This document shows positions 8,776 through 21,144 of a DNA stretch of 64,000 nt, one piece after another; position 1 is the stretch's first letter, and every line of letters starts with the position of its first letter. The notes under the pieces were generated by a model. That model was not told the DNA's origin and ran no database searches. It saw only the letters and a list, made by a program, of their open reading frames with translations. The DNA comes from Posidonia oceanica (taxonomy: Eukaryota > Streptophyta > Magnoliopsida > Alismatales > Posidoniaceae): positions 32,356,001 to 32,420,000 of the forward strand of contig JAZBRS010000049.1 in the NCBI GenBank assembly GCA_037176725.1. Direction: 5' to 3'. The position numbers were made by a program, and so were the translations under genes.

Positions 8776-11440
8776 CGTAGGTATCTCAAAATCCATTTCA
8801 CTGCTTGCTAATGTCCTTCGCCTAGATTAGACATGTCTCTACTAACAACACTAACAGCTTGGGCAATGTCTGGACGTGTGCAAATCATAGCATACATGAT
8901 GCAACCAACGGCACTGGAGTAGGGAACTCGTGACATAAACTCATGCTCATCCTCCGTCTGTGGACATAACTCTGTTGAGATCTTAAAGTGAGATCCCAAT
9001 GGAACCTTCTCACTTTTGGCACTTGACATACCAAAATATTCCAACACCTTTAGCAAGTAGCTCTTCTGACTCAAGTACAGCTTTCCGGCCTTTCGATCTC
9101 TATGTAACTCCATGCCAAGAATTTTCTTTTCTACTCCCAAGTCTTTTATCTTGAATTCTCCACCAAGTAGAGGCTTCAATTTATTCACCTCAGATCTATC
9201 TTTGGCTACAATCAACATATCATCAACATAAAGCAACAAATAATGAAGGATCCATCATCCAACTTTCTCAAGTAGACACAAATATCATAATTGCTCTTCC
9301 TAAATCCCTGTGCAACTATAAAATAGTTGAATCTCTTGTTGCCTTGGAGATTGCTATTGCCCATATAAAGATTTCTTTAACAAGCAAACATAATTTTCCT
9401 TTCCTTCAACTACAAAATCCTCAGGTTTATGTATATAAAGTTGCTCCTTGAGTTTTCCATGTAAGAAAGCTGTTTTCACATTTAATTACTCTAACTCCAA
9501 ATCATTCACCGTAACTATAGCCAGTAGAATTCGAATGGAAGTGTGCTTTACAACAGGTGAGAAAATATCATTATAATCAATACCTTCCACCTGACTAAAG
9601 CCTTTAGCAACTAGCCTTGCTTTGTACCTTACATCTACAACTCCTAATATGCATTCTTTTCTCTTGAAAACTCATTTGCACCCAACAACTTTCTGTCCTT
9701 TTGGAGGAGTAACCAAAACCCATGTTTGGTTCTTGTGAAAAGGTTCCATCTCTTCATTCATAGCAATCAACCATTCATTAAACTTCTATGATGAAACAGC
9801 TTCTAAAAAACTGCTTGGCTCTCCTGCATCATAAGTCTCCTCAACTACTGATAATGCATGTGCAAACGTAGACTCTGCGTATCTTGAGGGTGGCTTGATC
9901 ACTCTTCGTTCATGCCTCCTCGCAATGCAATCCTCTGCTTCTACTATAATTTCTTCCTCTTCTTCTTCTTCTGGACCTAGAAAATGGTCAACATGTGATT
10001 GTATTGTATCATCAAAATTCAACTCGAGCTCCACCTACTCGTCAGTACCCACAACTGTCCCTGTATCAGAAGAACTACCAGCAGAATCTTCCTTGGAAGT
10101 CAACATAGTAGACTTATTAAATATAACATTTTTCTCAATAATTAATTTAGGTGATTTTGGATCTAAACACCATAATCTATATCCTTTCACCCCAAAGGCA
10201 TAACCAACAAAAATGCATTTTATAGATTTAAGTTCCAGTTTTCCTTCATTTACGTATACATAAGCAGGACAACAAAAAATTTTCAAGCTAGAATAATTAG
10301 GAGGATGGCCAGACCATACCTCTTTTTGTGTCTTGTTGTTTATGGCTGATGAGGGAGAACGGTTGATTAAATATGTCGCTATAGCAACTACTTCTGCCCA
10401 GAAATCTTTTGACAAACCAGCATTCAACAACATGCAACGTGTTCTCTCTAAAATGGTTATGTTCATTCGCTCTGCAACTCCATTCCGTTGTGGTGTATAC
10501 CTCACAGTATGGTGTCTGACGATACCTTCATTCTTGTAGAACTCATTAAATTCTGATGAGCAAAACTCCAAGCCATTATCAGTTCTTAGCCTCTTTATCT
10601 TTCTCTCAGTCTGCTTCTCAATAAGTGTCTTTCACTGGTTGAAGTGCTTGAACACTTTATCTTTGGATTTAATAGTATAAACCCACACCTTCCTAGAATA
10701 GTCATAAAGGAAGGTTAACATACATCTCATACCACCTTTGGATGGGACTTGAGAAGGACCCCACAAATCAGAATGAATGTAATCCATTGTGCCATTGGTT
10801 CTATGCTATCTTACACCAAAACTGACACGTTTCTACTTGCCAAAAATGCAATGCTCACAGAAATCTAATTTACTTGCATTCTAAACATCAATAAGTAGAA
10901 TGGTCATACCTTTCTCGCTAAGGTGTCCCAATCTAAAATACCACAGCTTGATGCGATCTGTCTTTGATGATAAAGCGGTTGTAACTGCTACAACACCTAT
11001 AACTGTATTTCCTTACAAGATATAGAGACCTCCTGATCTCCTTGCTGACATGACAAAATGGCCATCCTTGGTGACTATCAATACTCCATATTTTATCGAG
11101 TACTTGCAACATTTTGCTTCTAGAGTGCCGAGGGAGATAAAATTCTTTGTAAGATCTGGAACATGTCGAACATCTGTCAGTGTCACCTTCATCCCATCAT
11201 GCATTCTCAACTCAATTGTGCCTATCCCAATAGTCTTTGACTGTGAGTCATTCCCCATCTGTACAACTACACCTTCAATGGATCTGTAGGTAGAGAACCA
11301 ATTCCTATTGGGAGACATGTGGTATGTTCACCACGAGTCTAGAATCCAATCATCTTTCGATCTGTATGGGTTGATAACAACAAACACATAACCACGACCC
11401 GAACATTCAACCTCCACATAACTCGCCTCTACAGAATCCT
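8776..11440 (-). pseudogene. copia-1 pol: protease, integrase and reverse transcriptase (broken)
   Basis: Read from 11440 down: the protease region has WILDS followed by a Trp and a stop where the active-site triplet should be completed (about 11300-11330). Next come the integrase core and its end, with HHTVRYTPQRNGVAER (10035-10571), then the linker rich in acidic residues (9786-10034). The reverse transcriptase has LLYVDDMLIVA, the catalytic YVDD, near 9230 and the downstream IMYAMICTRPD stretch near 8880. Several stops and frameshifts separate these blocks, for example near 9240-9780 and 10572-11010. The element cannot encode a working polyprotein. Confidence 0.85.
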
Positions 11441-11456
11441 CCTTGGGCATGCTCAA

Positions 11457-12156
11457 CTAACCTTTATGGCTGCCCTTCTCCTTACTCTGGAGCTTCCAAC
11501 AATCATCTAGAATGTACCCTTTCTTCTTGCAATAGTTACAGAATTTGCTATTTTCCTTGGATTTTGCTATTTTATCCTTTGGTTTATTTGCTAAATTTCG
11601 TTCCATATTTCTTCCCCTAACATTCAATGCTTTAGCCTTCCCATCATTGGTATTGGAATTTGTCAACTCCCTATCTATTAAATATTTTGAGAATAGAGAT
11701 AACTTAACATCATCCATTAGTATTTCCTCTTTACCATATATGAGAGTTTCCCTGAAATACTTGTAAGAGGGTGGTAACAAACATAGCAATAAAAGAGCTT
11801 TATCTTCATCTTCATCTTCAATCTTCACATCCATATTTTCTAAATCCATAATGACCGAATTGAAATCATAAAGGTGTGATTTAATGGATGTATCTTCAGT
11901 CATATGGAACATGAACAATCGTTGCTTCAAATGTAGTCGGTTCGCAAGGGTCTTGGTCATGTAAAGAGATTCTAGCTTCAGCCAGAGTCTTCTCGTGCAC
12001 GACCTCCTGGAGAACCTCGTTTGACAAACAAAGTTCTATACTCGTCAAGGCTTTCTCATCCATCCCCTCCTTCTCTTCTTCAGTCATTGATTCCGACATC
12101 TGGTCCTTTCCCTTCAACACCTTTGAAACTCCTTGTTGAACCAAAACAACGCGCAT
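11457..12156 (-). pseudogene. copia-1 gag (frameshifted)
   Basis: The N-terminal half (12156 to about 11896: MRVVLVQQGVSKVLKGKD and onward) and the C-terminal half (11960-11457, from MTKTLANRLHLKQRLF) lie in different frames, so a frameshift falls near 11960. The nucleocapsid knuckle CNYCKKKGYILDDC is at about 11515-11560, with Tyr where the zinc-binding His of CX2CX4HX4C is expected. Gag packages the element RNA in cytoplasmic particles; this copy is probably non-functional. Confidence 0.82.
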
Positions 12157-12253
12157 CTTGATTTACCACAAACCAAAGTTGATGTTCCGGTCGTACTTCT
12201 CAATCTCAAACTTTATCGTCATCTTCGTGGCTGAATCAGAATCCACAACAAAA

Positions 12254-12265
12254 GCTCTGATACCA
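12254..12265 (-). other. Primer binding site of copia-1 (initiator tRNA-Met)
   Basis: Minus-strand TGGTATCAGAGC begins three bases inside the LTR end TAACA. It is the standard complement of the initiator tRNA-Met 3' end used by plant copia elements to prime minus-strand DNA. Confidence 0.9.
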
Positions 12266-12268
12266 GTT

Positions 12269-12660
<392 letters not shown>

Positions 12661-12877
12661 ATTATCAGATAAGGCCTGGCCTCACTTTTATATAGTGAGG
12701 CCCATAATCTTAACCCTTGATTTTGAATCACATATTTAAATCCTAGCCGTCCAAAAATTCATTGAAAAACAACAAAGATATGGCAATAAGTTGGATCCAT
12801 TTTCAATACCTCGTGTGTAGTTCCTGCATTTATTTCATTGCATTCATTTCGTTTCATACAAAACGAAAAAAAAGTTA

Positions 12878-13591
12878 ATGTGCCACTCCATCCTCCACCA
12901 CTCCTCCTACCCCAATGCCATCTTCTTCCACTTCCTCACCTCCCACCACAACCACCGCCTCCACCGCCTCGTCTGCTCCACCTTCCCCTCCCTCTGTTTC
13001 AAGATCTACCGATTTTGCCCCGACCTCTGTCCCCGTTGTCCGACACCTTCATCCCCGGCACCCTCCCATCCCTTCACCCTCAACAACCTCCCATCCGCAT
13101 CCACTACCATCGTTCCCACAAGAACCCTCGGCAACCTCGTCTTTCGCGTTGACAACTACACCTCTGGCATCCTTGGCAGTCCTAAGATCGTCCTCATGGA
13201 CTCCGCTGGCGCCCCCCTCGTCTCCGCCTGCCGCAAGAGGCTGAGCCTAGGGGAAACCTGGCCGGTGTACGCTAGGGAGGAGTCCGCGAACTCGATTTTG
13301 GAGGTGAGGAAGCAGGCACGACTGCTGCAGTCGAAGGTGTTGGCGCATGTGGCAGTGTGTGGTGGGGAGGGGAAGTGGGGGTACATGGTGGAGGGGTCGT
13401 ACGGGAGCAGTTGCTGCAGAGTGTACGACAGGAGGAGGCAGGTGGCGGAGATCAGAAGGAAGGAGGCGGTCGATGGGGTGGGGTTTGGGGATGATGTGTT
13501 CAAGTTGGTGGTGGAGCAGTCGGAGTTGGACTTCACCGTCAGGATGGCCCTCGTGATCTTGCTAGAACAGATGTTTGGCTCTAGGAGATGA
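12878..13591 (+). CDS. Captured LURP-one-related (LOR, DUF567) gene with a foreign N-terminus
   Basis: The open frame of 237 codons has two parts. Residues 1 to about 84 are low in recognisable sequence and rich in Pro, Ser and His. From residue 85 (13130) the frame is a clear LURP-one-related domain: GNLVFRVDNY, IVLMDSAGAPLVSACRKRLS, LGETWPVYARE, YMVEGSYGSSCCRVYDRRRQ, VAEIRRKEAV, and the family ending MALVILLEQMFGSRR. LOR proteins are tubby-like-fold proteins, some needed for defence against oomycetes in Arabidopsis. The usual N-terminal motif before GNLVF (TVWKKSLLFN-type) is missing, so the capture or a later deletion removed the start of the domain. The domain part has no stop, no frameshift and no intron, and is GC-rich. 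Expression is unknown. Confidence 0.75.
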   Translation: MCHSILHHSSYPNAIFFHFLTSHHNHRLHRLVCSTFPSLCFKIYRFCPDLCPRCPTPSSPAPSHPFTLNNLPSASTTIVPTRTLGNLVFRVDNYTSGILGSPKIVLMDSAGAPLVSACRKRLSLGETWPVYAREESANSILEVRKQARLLQSKVLAHVAVCGGEGKWGYMVEGSYGSSCCRVYDRRRQVAEIRRKEAVDGVGFGDDVFKLVVEQSELDFTVRMALVILLEQMFGSRR

Positions 13592-15120
13592 GAATTCAAG
13601 CAATTTTCTTCTTATTATTCTTCTTGTTGTTGTAGATGGTTTTTTTGTGTTTAGGTTGTAATTAGATATTGTTGATGTTCTTCTTGTAGTATCCAGCTCA
13701 GGAAGTGAGGAGAACTATGAGGAGTTTAGGTTTTTAATAGCTAAAGTGAGATGAGATTATAATGTGAATGAAAGGAGACTGATTATTTCTTCCTTTTTTA
13801 TTTGCTTCCTTTTGGTTTGTCCAAAGAAAAAGAAAAATGCTCTGTGGCAGAACATGATTACCACGAGCATCTCTAGTCACAATAACAATCGCCGTTTCAA
13901 ACTCTCACACTCTCGCATCTACATTAATCTTTAGCCAATCTTCAGGTGGAAAGTGCTAGCTAACTTGGATCTTTTGCGTAGATGAGGATCTTTCCTTCTT
14001 CTTTTTTAATGTTTTGGTACCAATTTGGTCAATATGTATGGTGCTTTTGAAACAGATAACCATCACAAAAATCAAAAACTCGTCATGTTAGAACTTAAAT
14101 TTCTCTACTGAATCACTTGATTTTCAAGCTAATAAGTCAAATGTACAAACAAAAACGATTGCTACATTAACTACAATTTAAAAATCATATGGTCGTCAAA
14201 AACGTAACAGTGAAACTAAAACTATTCAATACGTAACAACAACTACAACAATACGTAAAAAGCTGGAATATAAATCGTTAACGTAACACATTAATTGAAA
14301 CTACAACTGATTAACATAAAATGAATATAATCAATGAATTTTAATACATAAGAATGCCATAACCATATGTAATTCTTTTTACTTGTATATATCATTTTCA
14401 ATGATATGTTAACTATTTATAGTTACATAATCCGTAACACTGAAACTATTGTTATTGTGTTTCCATGATATCGTAACTATTGTAATACTTCTCTACAAAA
14501 AGGTGAGAATCATGCACAACACAAATCAATGTAGTTTAAATTTACCAAAAAATGTAAGTGTTCCACCATATAAGTCTAATTGACATTATGAAAAAAATAC
14601 ATTAAATTCCAAAATTCGAGTACATAATACCAACATAATAAAATGACATTGTATTATTCAAGGCAAATAGATTTACATTGGAAAATTTCAAATACATAAT
14701 TTGCTAGCTATCTTCACAACTTCCACCAAAACCTTTTATGTCGTCACCTTCTATATCATCATCTACAACATCTACGACAATGTAACATCTACATCATATT
14801 TTACTAAACGTAGAAATGAAAAATAAAAACGTTAACATAACACTGAAATGTCATCATCTTACTGTTGGAAGGTCAACAGTCTTACAAGAAACAAGCCATC
14901 ATCTTACTGTTGGAAGGCCAACAGTCTCCACGTGTGTAATACAAAAAATCTTGAAAAGAGTGGTCTGCCATCATAAATTAAAGGCACGTGAAAGGTAGTG
15001 CAGTGCTTCCTCCAAGAAATGACACATAAAAGTCTTTGCCTCCATCAATGCTTTTGCCATCAAATCCAAAAAAATACATTGAATAACACTTTCAATCTCA
15101 GCAATAGAATAGAAAATGGA
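13592..15120. other. MULE-B right arm with residual FAR1 transposase 3' region
   Basis: Sequence at about 14580-14790 matches the region beyond the transposase gene in MULE-C (20930-21120), including agtacataat, gctagctat and atgtcgtcac in order. 14040-14350 and 14800-15120 match the right arm of MULE-A. GTTAACGTAAC-type motifs recur (14276, 14829). 13592-14030 is probably the 3' flank of the captured gene. It contains no coding sequence. Confidence 0.5.
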
Positions 15121-15181
15121 GAGTAGCAGATTAAGGGCCTTACTTTCAAAAGTGAGGCCGGGCCTCATCCGAGAATTTGCC

Positions 15182-15213
<32 letters not shown>
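15182..15213. repeat. (TA)n(GA)n spacer between MULE-B and MULE-C
   Basis: A simple-sequence spacer of 32 bp separates the right end of one MULE from the left end of the next. It is the remaining piece of the LTR microsatellite into which both inserted. Confidence 0.8.
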
Positions 15214-15214
<1 letters not shown>

Positions 15215-15275
15215 CCATTCTCAGATAAGGCCTGGACTCAGTTTTATATAATGAGGTCCATAATCTTAGCCCTTG
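15214..15275. repeat. Left terminal inverted repeat of MULE-C
   Basis: It starts GCCATTCTCAGATAAGGCCT and pairs imperfectly with the right end. The same left end starts MULE-B at 12658. Confidence 0.75.
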
Positions 15276-16202
15276 ATCTTCAAACACATGTTTAAATCAG
15301 GACCGTCCAAAAATTAGAATGGAAAGTACACAAAACATTCGTATTGCATTTAGTGTTCCAAAACCTCGTAATGTGTGCTACATTATTAAGTTTCATGCAG
15401 AATGGAAAGACGTGTTGGTGCCGCCGAAACGTCCTTTCACATTCCTCCTTCATTTCGGAAGTCTATCGTTGAAAGGGGAGAACTTTTCTGTCCGACGACG
15501 ACACATCCTCTGCTCCAGAAGAACTGAAGATGCCGGCATCCTCCGCTCCTTTCAAAGAGGAAAGATCATGGACGTGATTTGAAAACGTCGTCGGCCGTTA
15601 AAAGAAGTTCTCGAGTGACTTCCATCAACCAGGGCATCGACAACTCAGTGGGAGACTAACATCGACACCGACACCTCCGATATTTTTCGACGACATGGAA
15701 AGCCGTCGACGAAGGAAGCCATCTACAATCGGGTAAGAATCTCTATTTCATTATTTTCTTTTATTGGTTTTATGTTTGTATTGTCCATTCTAGAAACCCT
15801 CTTCTTGTTCCTGTACTAAAAACCCTATTTTAGTTTTCGTCAAGATTAATTACAATAGAATGAACGACCCAAAATATTTTTCGTTTTTTTTCTACATTTT
15901 CGAGTGATTCAGTTTCTAATATTTTGTGTTTTGTCACTATTATTATATATTACAGTTTTGTTTTTGGTGTTACTGAAACTAAAATTTTAATATTGGTATA
16001 AAATCTTTAGTTGCACTGATACGTTAACTTTTCTTTGTTAAATAAACCGTAACTCTCATATTCTTGAGAAACCCTCTTTTAGTCCCTGTACGAAAAACCC
16101 TATTTCAGTTTTCTAATGTTTTGCGTTTTGTCACTATTATTTTATATTACAGTTTTGTTATTAGTGTTACTGAAACTAAAAAATTTTTACAACAATGAGG
16201 AC
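15276..16202. other. MULE-C left arm with a duplicated ~300-bp unit
   Basis: This is the 5' flank of the protease gene. Two related units start near 15790 (gaaaccctcttcttgttcc) and 16070 (gaaaccctcttttagtccc), each followed by ttttgtcactattatt and gtgttactgaaactaaaa. Motif GATACGTTAAC occurs at about 16019. A short open frame at 15319-15582 has no recognisable domain. The promoter of the protease gene probably lies here. Confidence 0.45.
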
Positions 16203-19200
16203 ATGCCAACATTCAGTTTGGGTTTGACACAAACCCCACAATGTCAAGAGAAGGAAACACCCAATCATCCTTCATGTACAAGAAGTAAGGCCAAGCAGAC
16301 ACTGGAGTTTGCTGGTAGTTCTAAATAAGTTGAAGACCAAAACATTCATGAGGAAGAAGTTGCCTGCGATCCAAAAGAAGAAAGAACAAAGAGTAAGCTT
16401 CTTTACATAATATCCATCAATAAATGGTTATTTTATAAATCAGTAGATTGAAATGTATTGATTTATTCTTTACATAACTTTTTACAGATCAACACAGATG
16501 TGTTTCTTATGGACTTCTTAAGTTTTTTAAGGTGAATAGAGTAAGTGAGAGAGTAGTGGTCAAAATAAAGAATACTCCTTTTTCCCAGTTTTGGGAGATG
16601 CCACTTTGTAAAGTGGTAAATTCTGATCTCGACACAATTGTGTCGAATTATGTGGGGGAACACTACTTCTTGTTAGGTAGTGTTAGATGTAAATTTACTT
16701 TAAACGATGTCGTAGAAATTATTCAAATTCCAAAAGATTCAAAGGAGTTGGTTGAGGTTAAAAACTACAAAGCAACCTCAGATTTTGAAAAATTATTCAA
16801 AGGCAAAACTAGGGTGAAAAAAATGGAAGTTGAGAAAGAACTGAGACTTGTATTAAGTAGAGGGAAATGTGAGGAGGATGACATAGCTGTGAAACTATGG
16901 ATTTGTTTACTTTTTTGCACATTCTTGATACCTGATTCTAGCAGTGCATTCCCATCTTGGATGCTACGTTATATTGATGACCTAGAAGGGCTTTCAAACT
17001 ACAACTGGGCCCTTTATGCTACTGAGGTCATGTTGGATAGTTTAGACAACTTGAAGTCCTATTGCCTAGGATGTGCTTGGGCACTTTTGGTATGTAGATT
17101 GCTAACTTGTTCTAGTTTATAAAATTAACAACATTCTATTACTTATTGATTGGATGGAATTGTACGTTTGGGCTTATGAAAGAGATGAAACTGTGAAGCC
17201 GTCATACCCAACAACCACCCCAAAATTTAAAAGGTGGTCAAAAATTGCGAAGGAAATACCTAAGAGGGGCGCTGCGAAAAGAAAGCGTCAACATGATGAG
17301 GTATAATTGATTATATAGGCTAATATATAGATTCTTTAGATGCCTAACTATCAAAGAATTTATTGTTAGGAGGAAGTGTCTAATGATGATGATGATGGCA
17401 AGACTAGAGTAGTACATGGGCCCAAACAGGAGGTAACAATTTCTTGCTGCCACTTCATTGTTAATTTTTTACTTAAGTTTCAGTAACATTGAAATGGATT
17501 TTATTATATAAAGAATTTCATTGTCACATTGCATTGTTTTCTATGTGAAACAATAATGTGATGATATTGAAGTTTCTGTGTTACTAAATGATTTGTTATT
17601 TGGATTACAGCATAACTCCTTTTGGATTTCAGTTTCTATTTCTTTGTTATGGTGATGCATTACACCATAAAAGTTTCAGTAGCACTAAAACATATGTAGT
17701 AAAAAGTGTTTCTGTATCAATACAAATATTGTAATGCATTTATCTCCTATTGGTAAATGTTAACTTATTGTGCCATTTCCTAACAGAGAAAGAAGGGGGC
17801 ATCAACATCATCTACAAAGGACGATGCCATGGCAATTTTGAAAGAAGAAGTTATTGAGTTGAGAAAATCTTTAGAGTATAGTAATAAAGAAGTAGAATTT
17901 TTTAAATTTGAAGTTGAGAAAATGGGTCATCAGATTGACCAGTTAACATTTGTAAATAAAGATTTGTCTGTTCAAATGAACAATTTGAGAGAATATGTAA
18001 ATAATAGACTAGTAAGGCTTGAAGAGAAGATACACAAGCCTGATAATGAAGAGGAGGAACAACAGAGGTGGTGCCTGATGTTGAGGAAACCCAAGATAAC
18101 ATACCATTGGCTAAGAGGTTACCTGTTGTTCCTTTTGAAAGAAACAATCAAGTCGAGTTAAATGAAGAAAATATAATTCATTCAAAAAAAACCCCCAACT
18201 CCATGATCAAGAAGATCAAAATTAAAGCAAGAAAACCAACCATGAAAGCAGCAAGTGCTTCTGATCTGCAGAACTTGAATACAAAACAGGTTTGTTTTCC
18301 TAAAACATTTGTAAATTATTATGAAGAATCTTATTGTTTCACAAAATATTGATTTACTTTCCTACAGGAAGAAACAAGGAGAAGGAGATTTGCAGGAGCT
18401 CTTGACATTAATATTCAAGACTATAATGTAATAGACAATTTTATGAGGAACTACAAATCTCTGTAAGTATTACACAATTCTAGTTCTGGTATCACTGAAA
18501 CAACTCTACTGTAAGTATAACACAATTCACTGAAACAATTCTAGTTACAGTATTACATTAATATTCAGCATGTGCTTTATTAACTGACCCTAACTAGCAC
18601 GTTTTTATTTTTTTGGTTAAAGGTCCAAAAAAGGATTCAAGGTCAATGACAAGGTCTGTTGTGGTGAACAGATCAGAGCACTGTTATATAATTCTCCTGT
18701 TCATGGAACAGTTAGTTGTTACTAAATCTTTCTATGGTTATTGAAAATCTAATTCCACACTATGGAATAATGAATATTTACATTGTAGGTAATTGAAGTT
18801 TACATCGAGAATATAAAACACATTGCCAATTTATCCGGTGTCATCGGCATATATTTCATGGATACCATTGCTTCGGTAAGAACTCATACAATAACAATAC
18901 ATTTTTTATGCATAGACTATTTCATTTGAAAACAAGGCAAATTTTAAAAATAATTATCATGTGTGCAGAGATACATTTCTGGCTATATATCTGACAATCC
19001 ATCGAAAAATGCACCTAATCTCCAGAAAATGGATGCCTTGTTGGAAAATGTTGTCAGAAATTTCAAGTACTGCAGAAAAATAATCATCCCAATACATAAT
19101 GCCGGGCATTGGCACTTGATGGAAGTCAACTTTGAAGATAAAGAAATTAGAGATTACAATTCATTAAGAGAATATATGAAGGATCAAGAAGTGGCAAGAT

Positions 19201-19925
19201 GGGTAAGATTGATTATACTGTCATTTCAATATGTAACTGTTTTAGTAATATGTTACAGTTCTTTTAGTTTTGATGTTACGTTAACTATTATGAAATCTGA
19301 ATGTAATTTTCTGTAACTATTATGTTACATTAACTGACAGTGGTTTAGTAACAAATCTGAATTCAAATATTATGTTGCAACACTTAAATTAATTCTATTT
19401 ACACTTTAACTGGTTCAGGTCTTATAGTTTTCGTTTTACATTAACTATTATGAAATCTGTAAGTAAACTATCTATAACTGTTCTGTTACATTAAGTAATA
19501 GTGGTTAAGTAACATAACTTCATTCAAATATTACGTTACAATAATTAATTCAATTCAATTGACACCGTAACTGATTCAGTTCTTTTAGTTTTCATGTTGC
19601 GATAACTAATATGGTACATTAACTTTTGTAGAGTGATTGGCTTGGTGTATTCTTCATTGAGATGATACCGGATATGCATTTATGGCCTGTTAATGATGTT
19701 GTATCATTCCCACAGCAAGAACCAGGCTTTGTAGAATGTGGGGTGTTCCTGATGAAGGCAATTGAGCAAATTGCCTATGACAACAAAATTATGTTCACAC
19801 ATGAAGACATGCCGAAGTATAGGGGTGAAATTGCCGCATCGATACTAAGACAGGCTAAGATTGTCGAATATGATGACTTCAAAAATACATTGCTAAAGTG
19901 TCAAGAGGGTCACTGTATTATTTAA
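16203..19925 (+). pseudogene. Ulp1-type (C48) cysteine protease gene of MULE-C, multi-exon, two lesions
   Basis: Exons can be followed by splice signals. The first starts MPTFSLGLTQTP (16203); the next is 16489 to about 17090 (a conserved N-terminal plant Ulp-transposon domain, SERVVVKIKNTPFSQFW); then come 17149-17301, 17371-17432, 17787-18290 (coiled-coil-like, LKEEVIELRKSLEYSNKEVE), 18369-18461, 18622-18710, 18789-18872, 18968-19202 and 19632-19925. The protease triad is complete: His at 19107 (GHWHL), Asp at 19153 (RDYNS) and Cys at 19737 (VECGVF), with Gln residues before it (PQQEP). C48 enzymes remove SUMO or related modifiers; the true substrate here is unknown. Lesions are a TAA at 16326-16328 and a 1-nt frame change near 18065. 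It could be a pseudogene or partly expressed from downstream starts. Confidence 0.8.
19203..19631 (+). repeat. Protease intron filled by a ~160-bp tandem repeat
   Basis: Units begin at about 19261, 19421 and 19582 (cttttagttttgatg and variants), spaced 160-161 bp. Each contains TTACGTTAAC or TTACATTAAC followed by tattatgaaatctg. The same unit occurs, in inverse orientation, in the transposase intron at 21886-22296. Donor GTAAGA and acceptor TTTTGTAG bound the intron. Confidence 0.75.
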
Positions 19926-20900
19926 ACTTAATACTTACCGTAGTCTAGAAGAACATTGAACTAATATTTTTTTCTAGTGTTTGAATAGCTTAACTATGTG
20001 AACAGGTTCTGGAAATAGCTTAAAATTAAAAGGTTTCAGAGAACAGTTTTATTATATGCAGTGACATTATATAGAAAAATTTCTGTAACTATAGCATGAA
20101 CATTGAAACTGATTATATTACTTCTTAAATGTTGGACAACGTAATGTGGTATTGATCCACGTTATTTGTTTGTTTGTGTTGCATTATCTGTTTAATGTTA
20201 TAGTATGTGGAATGTTGGTCACTAATATTCTTTGTTTAGATATGTTCGCATGATAATTTATCATTCTTTGCCTTTTTTAGAGAATGGTAGGACAGATTCA
20301 GATTCATTGTTACGTTAACTATTTTTTGTTAAATTATCCGTAACTAATGTATTCTTGATGTAGGATAACTTTTTTTGCTTATTAAAATGGATAGCTATAA
20401 CAATTTTAACATTGGTAGGAAATCTTTAGTTGCAATGATACTTTAACTTTTATTTGTTTAACAAACTGTAACGTACAGTAATTTTATTGCTTATTCAAAA
20501 TGATAACCATAACTATTTAAACATTGGTAGAAAATCTTTAGTTTCAATGATACGTTAACTTTTCCTTCTTAATAAATCCGTAACTCTCGTATTCTTGATG
20601 TACAGTAATTTTTTTGCTTATTCAAAGGGATAGCCGTAACTATTTGAAGATTGGTTTAAAATGTTCAATTTCAATAATACGATAACTTTTATTTGTCAAG
20701 TGATCTGTAACTTGTGTATTCTTAATGTACAGTAACTATTATGCTTATTCAAAAGGATAGCCGTTACTATTTTCAGATTGGCAAAAATTCTTCAGTACTA
20801 TTGATACGTTAACTTTTCAAAGAAATTGCACGTAACTTCTGTAGTAATGATGTACAGTAACTTTCATTGAAAACTTTTAAAATAAAAATGGAACAATAGG
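19926..20900. repeat. Intergenic array of ~110-130-bp units between the convergent MULE-C genes
   Basis: Five degenerate units carry (A)TGATACGTTAAC at about 20304, 20435, 20547, 20673 and 20801, each followed by a variant of aaatccgtaactctcgtattcttgatgtacagtaa. A related unit lies upstream of the protease gene near 16019. There is no gene here. Both genes end near this interval, so it would lie at the transcript 3' ends. Confidence 0.65.
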
Positions 20901-21144
20901 AGATGAAGTGTTGCACATTAGAAGTTTAAATGATATACGGTAAGTTACATTAATTCCAAAAATTCAAGTACATAATGCCAACAATTATACAAAAATAAAT
21001 TTTTGTCAAAGACAATGGATTTACATTGCATAGTCTCCTATAAAATATCAAGTACATTTTGTGCTAGCTATTTTTAAAGCTTCCACTTGTAACTTCTATG
21101 TCGTCACAGTTACATAAGAAGAAAAAAAATTGTGTAAGTACTTA

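Noticed and set aside
15319..15582. 87-codon frame near the MULE-C left end, considered as the first protease exon
   Set aside because: No donor joins it in frame to the conserved MPTFSLGLTQ start, and no family resemblance is seen.
19926..20900. Direct repeats with regular spacing considered as a CRISPR-like array
   Set aside because: Units are degenerate, 110-130 bp, in a plant transposon without distinct spacers.
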